In this document: positions 49,724 through 57,542 of the stretch, piece by piece
Position numbering within the stretch: position 1 is the stretch's first letter
Layout of the letters: every line of letters begins with the position of its first letter
NCBI GenBank assembly: GCA_902789365.1
Contig: CADANQ010000002.1
Location: forward strand, 43,769 to 107,768
DNA length: 64,000 nucleotides
Origin: an uncultured Eubacteriales bacterium
GTDB taxonomy: Bacteria > Bacillota > Clostridia > Christensenellales > Aristaeellaceae
Reading direction: 5' to 3'
The notes under the pieces: model-generated
Database searches by the model: none
What the model was told of the DNA's origin: nothing
The model's input: the letters and a program-made list of their open reading frames with translations, nothing else
Program-made: the position numbers and the translations under genes

Positions 49724-51256
49724 TCAGTTTTCCTCCCCGCCCGCCGCCTTTCCGGAAGCAAGCTTTTCCACCGCCGCCCGGATGCCGTCAAGGGCCGCCT
49801 GCATTTCCGCGGCTTTCTCAAGGAACCCCGCGCCGTCGCCGCCGGCCGCCTGCGTCTTCATTCGCTCAAGGTTTTCGTTCATCGCGTTCATCACGCCGCA
49901 GATGTTCTTTTCAAAGTTCTCCGCTTCCCTGCCCAGGTCTTCGCCCACCTTGCGGACGAAGGAGGAATAGGTGTTCGCAAGGTCGGCGGTGTTCTTTTCC
50001 ACCAGGGACGCGGTGTTCCCCGCCGACGCCGCGACGCTCCCCGCCTGGGCGCGCACCGCTTCCATGGCCTGCTCGTTGAGCCTTGCCACCTCCCTGAAGC
50101 CCGAGGACATGCTGTCCTGCTGGGCCTTGAGTTTCAGAAGCATGGTGTTCTGCTCGTCGCTTGCGGCCATCAGGCCGGACAGCACCTGGGAGGCGTGGGA
50201 AAGAAAGGCGTCGTTGTTCTGCTGGGACTGGGCCATGCTGTCAAGGTATTTTTCAAACCTGGCCATCATGTCGGCGGTCACCGACTGAACGCGGCCCATA
50301 TCCCGCATGATAACGTCGGCGGAGGACATGGTCCTCTGCAGGGCTTCATATGTGACCGACTGGGACTGGTTGATGTTGTTCAGCGTGTCCGCCAGGGCGG
50401 TCAGCTGCCCGGAGAGGGAGCGGTTCATCTGGGCGATGAACTGCTGGGTGATCGCGGCCAGGCCGTCCATCTGGGCCTGGGTCTGACCCATGATGAACCG
50501 GTTCATCGACACCGTCACCGGCGTCAGGGAACTGGAAACGGCCTGGGCCACGTTTTCGGACAGGCGGCGGGACATCTCGTCGGCCGCCCCCCGGAGCGTT
50601 TCCTCCCGGTCCTCCTGCTGGAGGATCAGCGTCACGTTGTCGTCCAGCGGACAGGCCATGACCAGGCTGTTGAAGGCGTCATAAAAATCGTCGATGGCGT
50701 TGACGGCGCCCCCCACCGCCGAGCGGTGGAAGATGTTGAAGGCGATGGAGCACGCCACGCCGACAATGGAGGTGGTAAAGGCAAAGGTCATGCCGCCGAT
50801 CATCTGGGGAATGGATTTCATGGTCTCTTCCGCGTTGGACACGTCCAGGCCGCCCAGGCCGTTCATCAGACCGATGAAGGTACCCAGAATGCCCAGGCTC
50901 GTAAACAGGCCGGGAAGCATCTCGGACAGCGGGGTGTGCCCCACCGAATGAATCACCGAATCGTCGTTGATGTAGTCCTCCACGTTGCAGGACCGGCCCC
51001 GGGCGTCCAGCTGCTCCGCGTTCTTGAGAAACCTTTTCCAGGGCGTCTGCATATGCTTCCCCAGGAAGGAGGATTCCTGCCAGACGGGCTTGCCGCCGAC
51101 GGGAGTCGGCGTTTCCAGCTGCCTGGAAGCCCTGCGCAGGCGCGCGGCGTTGGCCCTGACGGGTATGATGCATTTTGCGAACCCGACAAAAAAAAGGCAG
51201 GCCATGGCGGAATAGATCGCCACATCGATCCAATGTCCGCTGATCCAGTTAATCAT
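49724..51256 (-). CDS. MotA/TolQ/ExbB-like proton channel protein with long helical tail (ZorA-like)
   Basis: 510 residues from ATG 51256 (GGAGGAGAAG before it). Membrane helix 1 at 8-31, then the MotA/TolQ core helices at 115-133 (LFTSLGILGTFIGLMNGL) and 153-176 (IGGMTFAFTTSIVGVACSIA). Residues about 190-500 are a long, largely helical Gln/Ser/Ala-rich tail predicted to be cytoplasmic. Short TolQ or MotA proteins lack such a tail; ZorA of the Zorya anti-phage system has one. It overlaps nothing and ends one base before the OmpA-type start, so the two make one motor. ZorC, ZorD and ZorE are not found nearby. The role is undetermined. Confidence 0.85.
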   Translation of the reverse strand: MINWISGHWIDVAIYSAMACLFFVGFAKCIIPVRANAARLRRASRQLETPTPVGGKPVWQESSFLGKHMQTPWKRFLKNAEQLDARGRSCNVEDYINDDSVIHSVGHTPLSEMLPGLFTSLGILGTFIGLMNGLGGLDVSNAEETMKSIPQMIGGMTFAFTTSIVGVACSIAFNIFHRSAVGGAVNAIDDFYDAFNSLVMACPLDDNVTLILQQEDREETLRGAADEMSRRLSENVAQAVSSSLTPVTVSMNRFIMGQTQAQMDGLAAITQQFIAQMNRSLSGQLTALADTLNNINQSQSVTYEALQRTMSSADVIMRDMGRVQSVTADMMARFEKYLDSMAQSQQNNDAFLSHASQVLSGLMAASDEQNTMLLKLKAQQDSMSSGFREVARLNEQAMEAVRAQAGSVAASAGNTASLVEKNTADLANTYSSFVRKVGEDLGREAENFEKNICGVMNAMNENLERMKTQAAGGDGAGFLEKAAEMQAALDGIRAAVEKLASGKAAGGEEN

Positions 51257-51294
51257 TCGTCTTCTCCTCCCGGCGGAACGTGATGTCAACCTGT

Positions 51295-51323
51295 ATTTTA
51301 ACGCATACCAAACACAATTGCAA
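51295..51323 (-). promoter_or_regulatory. Promoter of the motor-S2P-scpAB-desulfurase operon
   Basis: Minus strand TTGCAA (51323-51318), 17 bases, TAAAAT (51300-51295), 38 bases before the start codon of the ZorA-like gene. No terminator or strong promoter is seen between the six genes, which lie 0-41 bases apart. Confidence 0.82.
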
Positions 51324-51405
51324 TAAGATTGTAACAATTCAGGAAAATGATACAACTTTCCTCCATGGAGCACCCCTTCCATCCGGAGGTTTCCGGCGGG
51401 CGTTA

Positions 51406-51434
51406 TTGACTTTTCGCCCCGCAGAAGGTATCAT
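51406..51434 (+). promoter_or_regulatory. Promoter of the CapA-like/hprK/glucokinase operon
   Basis: TTGACT (51406-51411), 17 bases, TATCAT (51429-51434), about 28 bases before the CapA-like start. Confidence 0.78.
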
Positions 51435-51462
51435 TCTGTTATCAAACCAGCGAGGTATGTTT

Positions 51463-52518
51463 ATGGGTCATCTGAAGCGGCTGTGTGCCTGTCTCCTCTG
51501 TTTTTCCCTCCTTTTCGCCCTCGGCGCCGCCCTGGGTGAAAACAAAGAGATTGTGGTCACCTTCGTCGGGGACTGCACCCTCGGGTCGGAAGAGCACGAG
51601 CGCGCAAAGCCCACTTCATTTGACACTTACGTCCTCAGCTACGGCTTCGATTATCCCTTCTCCGGGGTCTATTCCGTCATCGCGGCGGATGACCTCACCG
51701 TGGCCAACCTGGAAGGCGTGTTTTACAACTACGAAGCCAACAAGGTCAAAAAGACCTACAACTTCCGCGCTCCCACCGAATTCGCCCAGATTCTGCCCCT
51801 CAGCTCCGTGGAAGTCGTCTCCCTGGCCAACAACCATACCGAGGATTACGGCGCCGCGGGCATCCGCTCCACGGTTGAGGCCCTTGCGGAGGTGGGAACC
51901 CCGTGGTTTGCCACCACGGAATACGCCGACGACGTTTACATTTACGAAAAGGACGGCTGCAAAATCGGCTTTGTCGCCGTATATGCCACCTACTGGTACA
52001 CCCACCTCGAACAGCTGCGTTCCGACATCGGCCGTCTCAAAAGCGCCGGCTGCGACGTGCTGGTGGGCGTGATGCACGCCGGCACCGAATACAGCGCGTT
52101 CCACGATTCCGGCCAGGAAAAGCTGGCAAATTACCTGATCTCAAACGGCTGCAGCGTGGTCATCGGCCATCATCCCCATGTGATCCAGGGCGTATATGTA
52201 TACAATAACGCCACCGTGGTCTGGAGCCTGGGCAATTTCGTTTTCGGGGGCAACAAGGCCATGCGGGCCAGGTATTCCATGCTGGCCCAGTTTACCTTCT
52301 CCTTCGGAGAGGACGGAAAGTACCTCGGCCACACCCTCAATATCATCCCCGCCCAGTATTCCGGCTACACGGATTTCAACAACTACTGCCCCATTCTGGT
52401 GGAGGGCGAAGACGCCGAAATCTGCATGGGCATGATTCAGAGGGATTCCAACATCCGCCTTGCGCCGTATGTCTCCGGCGTGGGCGCCGTGCAGCAGTTC
52501 GTGCCCGCCGGCAAATGA
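51463..52518 (+). CDS. CapA-like secreted metallophosphatase-fold protein
   Basis: 351 residues from ATG 51463, seven bases after GCGAGGT; an ATG two codons earlier is too close to that site. Signal peptide 1-25. The PGA_cap motifs are in order: FVGDCTLG, NLEGVF, LANNHTEDYG, MHAGTEYS, IGHHPHVIQ and WSLGNFVFGG. CapA-type proteins take part in poly-gamma-glutamate capsule formation in Bacillus, but most clostridial members occur without capB/capC, as here, and their role is unknown. Residues conserved in the calcineurin-like fold suggest metal-dependent hydrolysis. Confidence 0.88.
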   Translation: MGHLKRLCACLLCFSLLFALGAALGENKEIVVTFVGDCTLGSEEHERAKPTSFDTYVLSYGFDYPFSGVYSVIAADDLTVANLEGVFYNYEANKVKKTYNFRAPTEFAQILPLSSVEVVSLANNHTEDYGAAGIRSTVEALAEVGTPWFATTEYADDVYIYEKDGCKIGFVAVYATYWYTHLEQLRSDIGRLKSAGCDVLVGVMHAGTEYSAFHDSGQEKLANYLISNGCSVVIGHHPHVIQGVYVYNNATVVWSLGNFVFGGNKAMRARYSMLAQFTFSFGEDGKYLGHTLNIIPAQYSGYTDFNNYCPILVEGEDAEICMGMIQRDSNIRLAPYVSGVGAVQQFVPAGK

Positions 52519-52561
52519 TTTTCGATCGGAACTTAATACATATTTTATTCTGCGGGAAGGG

Positions 52562-53488
52562 GTGATCCGTATACTGATCAATGCCGTCGATTTTATCCAG
52601 GCGCTGTCCCTGAAGGAGTTCACGCATTCCACCCGGAAGCAATGGGATCTGCACTCCGCCGACCTGAACCGCCCGGGCATGCAGTTCGTGGGCTTTTATG
52701 AATATTTCGCCTACGAACGTCCCCAGGTTGTGGGACTGGTGGAAATGAGCTACCTGAAGTCCCTTCCGGAGGACGTTCTGCGCACCCGCCTGGAAGCTTA
52801 CTTCGCTTACCCCATTCCCTGCGTCGTGGTCTGCCGCGGCATGGCGCCGCCCGACATCATGCTGGAGCTGGCCGAAAAGCACAATGTCAGCGTCCTGGGC
52901 ACCGACACCGAAACAACCCGCTTCTCGGTGTCCGCCATCACCTATCTGTCCACCTGCCTGGCCCCCCGCTCCAGGATGCACGGCGTGCTTCTGGACGTAT
53001 ACGGCGTCGGGGTGCTGATCACCGGCAGCAGCGGCGTGGGAAAAAGCGAGGCCGCCCTGGAATTGATCAAGCGCGGCCATCAGCTGGTGGCCGACGACGT
53101 GGTGGAGGTCTGCAAGGTAAGCGATACCCGCCTCACCGGCGAAGCGCCCGAGACCATCCGCCATTTCATGGAGATCCGCGGCATCGGCATCATCGATATC
53201 AAGGCCATGTTCGGCATCGGCGCAGTCGCCACCACCAAATCCATCGATCTTGTGATTCATCTGGAAAACTGGGACGAAAAGAAAGCCTACGACCGTCTGG
53301 GACTTTCGGAAGAGTATACCAGCATTATGGACGTCAGCATCCCGGAATTGCTCCTCCCCGTTCGTCCCGGGCGCAACCTGGCCATCATCATCGAGGTGGC
53401 CGCCAGGAATTTCAGTCTGAAAAAGACCGGCTATTCCGCCGCCAGGGAAATGGACAACCGGGTCAACGAAATGATGACCTCAAAATAA
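52562..53488 (+). CDS. hprK: HPr kinase/phosphorylase
   Basis: 308 residues. N-terminal domain with LNRPGMQFVGFYEYF, then Walker A GSSGVGKSE near 155-163, LVADDVVEV, and the family signature MEIRGIGIIDIKAMFG. It phosphorylates HPr on serine in response to glycolytic intermediates and so controls CcpA-mediated catabolite repression, and it dephosphorylates HPr. The start is uncertain: GTG 52562 lies inside the strong AAGGGGTGAT Shine-Dalgarno-like sequence, while CTG 52574 would be at a normal distance; no ATG is close. Followed after 20 bases by a glucokinase gene, a fitting partner in sugar regulation. Confidence 0.92.
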   Translation: MIRILINAVDFIQALSLKEFTHSTRKQWDLHSADLNRPGMQFVGFYEYFAYERPQVVGLVEMSYLKSLPEDVLRTRLEAYFAYPIPCVVVCRGMAPPDIMLELAEKHNVSVLGTDTETTRFSVSAITYLSTCLAPRSRMHGVLLDVYGVGVLITGSSGVGKSEAALELIKRGHQLVADDVVEVCKVSDTRLTGEAPETIRHFMEIRGIGIIDIKAMFGIGAVATTKSIDLVIHLENWDEKKAYDRLGLSEEYTSIMDVSIPELLLPVRPGRNLAIIIEVAARNFSLKKTGYSAAREMDNRVNEMMTSK

Positions 53489-53508
53489 CAGTTCGGAGGG
53501 AAAACAAT

Positions 53509-54465
53509 ATGATTTATGCTGGCATCGACGTGGGAGGCACTTTTATCAAAACCGGCATCGTCGCCACGGACGGAAAGATTCTGGGCGAAAGCAGCATGCC
53601 CACCGGCGTGGGCCGTTCCTTTGAGGACATCGCCCACGACATGGTCCTGGGCGTGATGGAAGCCCTCAAAAAGGCCGATAAGGACCAGAACGAGCTGGCC
53701 GCCATCGGCGTGGGCATTCCCGGCATCGCCGACCAGAACACCGGGCGCATCGTTTTCTGCCCCAATCTGGACTGGCGGGATGTTCCTCTGAAGGAAGAAA
53801 TTCAAAAATACCTGGACCTGCCCGTCTTTATCGACAACGACGCCACGGTGGCCGGCCTGGCGGAGGCCTTTTCCGGCGTTTCCCGCAGCTGCTCCTCCAG
53901 CGTTTTCATCACCCTGGGGACCGGCGTCGGCGCCGGCATCATCCTGAACGGCAAACCCTGGAGCGGCGCCCACGGGGTCGGCAGCGAGCTGGGCCACATG
54001 ACCCTGCTTGCCGACGGCGTTCCCTGCACCTGCGGCAACAACGGCTGTGTGGAAAGATACTGCAGCGCCACCGCCCTGGCCCGCATGGGCCGCCAGGCCG
54101 CCATGGCATACCCCGACAGCCGGATCAACTCCATCGCGGGCAGCGTCGACAATATCGACGCCCGGGCGGTCATCGACGCCGCCAGGGAGGGCGACAGGGT
54201 CGCCTCCCGGGTCTTCGACCGCTTCGCCACCTATCTCGCCATGACCATCAACAACATCACCGCTTTCCTCGATCCCGAGATGGTGGTTCTGGGCGGCGGG
54301 GTCAGCCACGCCGGAAACTTCCTTCTGGAGGCCGTACGCGGCCAGCTTCCCCGCTTCCTCCTCTACAAGAGCCTTCCCTCCCCCAAAGTGGAGCTGGCGC
54401 AGCTCGGCAACGAAGCCGGCATGATCGGCGCCGCCGCCCTGGCCCGTGTCCACACAGCCGGCTGA
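53509..54465 (+). CDS. glcK: Glucokinase, ROK family
   Basis: 318 residues. ATP-binding DVGGTFIKTG at the N-terminus, sugar-binding GVGIPGI and FIDNDATVAG, and the zinc motif CTCGNNGCVE near residues 175-184 that defines ROK proteins. No N-terminal HTH, so it is a kinase rather than a ROK repressor. It phosphorylates glucose (perhaps other hexoses) at position 6. GGAGGGAAAAC precedes the ATG. Same operon as hprK. Confidence 0.93.
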   Translation: MIYAGIDVGGTFIKTGIVATDGKILGESSMPTGVGRSFEDIAHDMVLGVMEALKKADKDQNELAAIGVGIPGIADQNTGRIVFCPNLDWRDVPLKEEIQKYLDLPVFIDNDATVAGLAEAFSGVSRSCSSSVFITLGTGVGAGIILNGKPWSGAHGVGSELGHMTLLADGVPCTCGNNGCVERYCSATALARMGRQAAMAYPDSRINSIAGSVDNIDARAVIDAAREGDRVASRVFDRFATYLAMTINNITAFLDPEMVVLGGGVSHAGNFLLEAVRGQLPRFLLYKSLPSPKVELAQLGNEAGMIGAAALARVHTAG

Positions 54466-54499
54466 TTACCGGACGAAACGCGCAATACCGATATGGCAG

Positions 54500-54540
54500 A
54501 CGGCCGCGGTCCTCTTCTCCGGGGACCGCGGCCGTTTGTT
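54500..54540. terminator. Terminator between glucokinase and the GNAT gene
   Basis: A perfect 13-bp stem (54500-54512 with 54523-54535), ten-base loop, followed by TTGTTT. Sits between two convergent genes. Confidence 0.85.
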
Positions 54541-54556
54541 TCCGTTCCTTTTGCCC

Positions 54557-55084
54557 TTATACTTCCCTGCCCATCAGGATGGGAAAGGAGCGGTCCTTCA
54601 TCCCGTCGTTGGTATAGCCCATCAGGTCGAATCCGATGACCTTCAGGCCCATTTCGGTCAGGAAGGAATATGCCCCCCAGTTGGCGGACTGGATTTCCGC
54701 CACCAGGGCGCGGCGCTTCTGCTCCTGGGCGATGTCCATGGCCCGGCTCACCAGCATCCTGCCCACGCCCTGCCGCCGGTATTTTTCATCCACATACAAA
54801 CTGGTGATCCGCAGCCGGTTCCTGATTTTTTCCGGGGTCACCTCCATCATGGCGGTCATATTCGCGCCGTCCCAGACCCCGTATACGTGAGGATCGTCCC
54901 AGCAGTCCCTGAACAGGCGCTCGGTCCATTCCATGTGATGGCGTGGGCAGGCCGTCCTGATCAGCTCGTAGGTCACCATGGTCCCGCCCCCGCGTTCCCG
55001 CAGGCTGTAATAACAGGACGTATCGCAGGACACCAACAGTTCGAAGCCGTGATAGCTTTTCCGGTCCAATTCGGCGATCTTCAT
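54557..55084 (-). CDS. GNAT family N-acetyltransferase
   Basis: 175 residues. The acetyl-CoA pyrophosphate loop RRQGVGRML and the preceding strand LRITSLYVDEKY are typical GNAT motif A; SANWGAYSFLTEMGLKVIG is motif B. The N-terminal quarter is unlike RimI. Substrate (amine, peptide or antibiotic) cannot be inferred. AAGGAGG is 13 bases before the ATG, somewhat far. It lies 85 bases after tlyA in the same direction. Confidence 0.88.
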   Translation of the reverse strand: MKIAELDRKSYHGFELLVSCDTSCYYSLRERGGGTMVTYELIRTACPRHHMEWTERLFRDCWDDPHVYGVWDGANMTAMMEVTPEKIRNRLRITSLYVDEKYRRQGVGRMLVSRAMDIAQEQKRRALVAEIQSANWGAYSFLTEMGLKVIGFDLMGYTNDGMKDRSFPILMGREV

Positions 55085-55169
55085 CTTCTGATCCGAACCT
55101 CCTTGCTTGCTCCTCGCCGCGAAGTGCGTTCTTTATCGTTTTCTCTCCGGCGTCCTTCGGCCGAAGGCC

Positions 55170-56000
55170 TCAGCCGGGCTTTTTGTACGCCTCCAGTTCA
55201 GCCGCCCGCCCGTCCGCAAGGAGGATCTTTTCCTCCAGGTCGGGATATGTCTCTTCCCCGTCCCCGGCCAGACGCACGTGGATAAAAAACTCCCTGGTGC
55301 CCGCGTTCCCGGTCACCGGGCTGTGGGTCACGTTGACGCACGCCGCACCGGGCAGGGCGTTCAGGTCCGATACCAGATGCCTCAGGAGCGGAATATACCG
55401 GTCCGGCGCAATCACGCCGGTACGGCGGCTTTCCGCGTCATCGATCTCAAACAGCGGCTTCACCAGGCACACAAGATCCCCGCGTCCGCGGAGGATCCGT
55501 GAAAAATACGGCACGGCCTTCCTCAGGCTCAGGTAAGAAACGTCCACGGTCCCGAAATCCGGCGCCGGGGACAGGGAAAGCAGACTTTCGTCTGAAATAT
55601 TGGTTTTTTCGCAGTTGACCACCCGCGCGTCCTGGCGCAGACGGCCGACCAGCTGTCCCCAGCCCACGTCCACGGCGTACACCCGGGCCGCCCCGAAATG
55701 CAGAAGGCAGTCGGTAAACCCGCCGGTGGACGCCCCGGCGTCAACGCACACTCGTCCCGCCGGGGACAGGCCGAAATCCTTCAGCGCTCCCTCCAGCTTC
55801 AGTCCGCCCTTCCCGGCATAGGGCATTTCCCTTCCCCGCACGGTAATCGCCGCGTCGGCGGGCACCCTCGCGCCTCCCCGAAGGCGGACGCTGCCAAGGT
55901 ATACGTTTCCCTCCAGCAGGGCGGCCGAAGCGGCTTTTTCGTTTTCAAACAGGCCGTCCGCCAGCAGTTTTTCCATCAGCGGGATCTTCTTCGCCTTCAT
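55170..56000 (-). CDS. tlyA: TlyA-family rRNA 2'-O-methyltransferase
   Basis: 276 residues. An N-terminal S4 RNA-binding domain (1-60) and a FtsJ-like SAM domain with DAGASTGGFTDCLLHFGA, then DVGWGQL and VKPLFEI. Homologues methylate 16S and 23S rRNA (capreomycin sensitivity) and are also annotated as hemolysin. Start overlaps the rluD stop by four bases. In many Clostridia tlyA lies near dxs/xseA/nadK/argR; here it follows lspA-rluD. Confidence 0.93.
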   Translation of the reverse strand: MKAKKIPLMEKLLADGLFENEKAASAALLEGNVYLGSVRLRGGARVPADAAITVRGREMPYAGKGGLKLEGALKDFGLSPAGRVCVDAGASTGGFTDCLLHFGAARVYAVDVGWGQLVGRLRQDARVVNCEKTNISDESLLSLSPAPDFGTVDVSYLSLRKAVPYFSRILRGRGDLVCLVKPLFEIDDAESRRTGVIAPDRYIPLLRHLVSDLNALPGAACVNVTHSPVTGNAGTREFFIHVRLAGDGEETYPDLEEKILLADGRAAELEAYKKPG

Positions 56001-56959
56001 TCCGTTCCTCCGGAGGCCGAATCGTTTTCAAAGGGGCAGGGCGCCGTAAAGACCATCCTTTCCCCGGTTTTCGGATGGTCGAACGCAATGGAATACGCGT
56101 GGAGCATCAGCCTCCCGGCGTCCTTCACGTGGGTTTTTCCGTAGATCGGATCGCCCAACACCGGATGGCCGAGAGAAGACATATGCACCCTGATCTGATG
56201 GGTGCGCCCCGTAAGGATATGCACGTCCAAAAGGGTCGAGCGGGGATATTCCTCCAGGACGCGCCACAGCGTCACCGCTTCCCTGCCCGCGGGATCAACC
56301 GCCATCTTCTTCCGGTCCGTCTTCGAGCGGGCGATGGGCCTGTCGATGCGCCCTTCTTTTTCCTTCATGTGTCCCCACACCACCGCCCGATAGTGCTTTT
56401 CCACGGTATGCCTCGCCCACTGCCCGGACAGCGACAGGTGCGCCTCGTCGCATTTGGCCACCAGCATCACGCCGCTGGTGTCCTTGTCCAGCCGGTGGAC
56501 GATGCCGGGCCGCGCTTCCCCGCCGATGCCCGACAGATTGTCCAGGTGATACAGGAGGGCGTTGACCAGCGTTCCGTCCGGATTGCCCGCCGCGGGATGG
56601 ACCACCATGCCCGCGGGCTTGACCACCACGGCGATGTAATCGTCCTGATACAGCACCCTTAGCGGCAGATCCTGGGGCAGGTTGGCGTCGGGCTTTGGCG
56701 CGGGCAGCGTGCAGTCCACCCTGTCCCCGGCCTGCACTCGCAGGCCGCTTTTTTCCGCCGGCGCGCCGTTGACCCTTACCAGCCCCTCCCGGATCAGTCC
56801 CGCCGCCCTTGAGCGCGAAGGGACGCGGCCCCCGGAGAAAGAAAACAGCGCGCTGTCCAGCCTTTCCCCGCCGCCCGAATCGGGAACCGTAAAGGAAACC
56901 TGTTCCCGCTCCGCAGCGTCAGCGATTCCGCGATTTTCCGGGAACGTTTGATCCGTCAT
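55997..56959 (-). CDS. rluD: Ribosomal large subunit pseudouridine synthase, RluD-like
   Basis: 320 residues from ATG 56959 (AAAGGAAAA before it). An S4 domain (about 25-85, LIREGLVRVNG) and the RluA-family catalytic domain with Asp in HRLDKDTSG and the GRTHQIRVHM motif. It isomerises uridines in helix 69 of 23S rRNA if it is true RluD; RluA/RluC paralogues share these motifs. The first 41 bases overlap the end of lspA, an unusually long overlap; no later start fits better. Confidence 0.93.
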   Translation of the reverse strand: MTDQTFPENRGIADAAEREQVSFTVPDSGGGERLDSALFSFSGGRVPSRSRAAGLIREGLVRVNGAPAEKSGLRVQAGDRVDCTLPAPKPDANLPQDLPLRVLYQDDYIAVVVKPAGMVVHPAAGNPDGTLVNALLYHLDNLSGIGGEARPGIVHRLDKDTSGVMLVAKCDEAHLSLSGQWARHTVEKHYRAVVWGHMKEKEGRIDRPIARSKTDRKKMAVDPAGREAVTLWRVLEEYPRSTLLDVHILTGRTHQIRVHMSSLGHPVLGDPIYGKTHVKDAGRLMLHAYSIAFDHPKTGERMVFTAPCPFENDSASGGTE

Positions 56960-57410
56960 CTGCTTTTTTCCTTTCCTCTCCCCCGTCTTTTCCGAAAAGC
57001 GCCGCCGCGGCGCAGGCGATACACCCGACGACAATGGCCGCGTCGGCCAGGTTGAAAACGTAAAAGCGGACGAACACCGTTTCAAACAGATCCGCCACAT
57101 ATCCGCGAAAGATCCTGTCGATCAGGTTTCCCAGGGCGCCGCCGGCGACGAAGCCCAGAAACACCATTATCGGCCGGGAAGGGCGCCGGACGGCCGCATA
57201 GCCCACGATGGCCGCCACGGCGATGAGCACGATCACGAAATGCAGCCATGGCGGCATAAACGAAAGGACGTTCATCGCCGTGCCGGTATTTTTGACATTG
57301 GCGATATTCATGACCCCGGGGATCAGGACGCCCTCCCTGCCCCATAAAAACGCTTTGGTAAGCTGGTCCATGGCAAGAACCGAAAAAAGCGCCGTGAAAA
57401 AAGCGACCAT
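56919..57410 (-). CDS. lspA: Lipoprotein signal peptidase
   Basis: 163 residues from ATG 57410 (GGGAGAAGACT before it). Four membrane segments. Family motifs NTGTAMN (usually NTGAAF), GGALGNLIDR, and the catalytic aspartates in GYVADLF and FNLADAAI. It cleaves prolipoprotein signal peptides after diacylglyceryl transfer. The charged C-terminal tail overlaps the rluD start. Confidence 0.94.
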   Translation of the reverse strand: MVAFFTALFSVLAMDQLTKAFLWGREGVLIPGVMNIANVKNTGTAMNVLSFMPPWLHFVIVLIAVAAIVGYAAVRRPSRPIMVFLGFVAGGALGNLIDRIFRGYVADLFETVFVRFYVFNLADAAIVVGCIACAAAALFGKDGGEERKKADDGSNVPGKSRNR

Positions 57411-57432
57411 AGTCTTCTCCCTTCCGGGAAGC

Positions 57433-57461
57433 ATTATATCATATTATCACGCTTCGGACAA
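57433..57461 (-). promoter_or_regulatory. Promoter of lspA-rluD-tlyA
   Basis: Minus strand TTGTCC (57461-57456), 17 bases, TATAAT (57438-57433) with TGA before the -10; 23 bases before the lspA start codon. Confidence 0.82.
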
Positions 57462-57482
57462 TCCAAACCGCCGTCCGGGTGA

Positions 57483-57511
57483 TTGACATTATCTTTTCCG
57501 GCAAGTAAAAT
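57483..57511 (+). promoter_or_regulatory. Near-consensus promoter of the aspartate kinase gene
   Basis: TTGACA (57483-57488), 17 bases, TAAAAT (57506-57511). The leader is only about 25 bases, so there is no room for a lysine riboswitch or T-box. Confidence 0.88.
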
Positions 57512-57542
57512 AACATGGTATCGATGAGGAGGTATTTTTTTT

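Noticed and set aside
48727..51256. A complete Zorya anti-phage system
   Set aside because: Only ZorA/ZorB-like genes exist; no helicase/nuclease ZorD, no ZorC or ZorE, and the surroundings are core chromosome genes, not a defence island.
55154..55167. Palindrome CCTTCGGCCGAAGG just beyond the tlyA stop codon as a terminator
   Set aside because: No T-tract on the minus strand and no usable loop; possibly chance in GC-rich DNA.
56919..56959. Frameshift suspected from the 41-base lspA/rluD overlap
   Set aside because: Both proteins are complete at both ends with their own ribosome-binding sites, so the overlap looks real.
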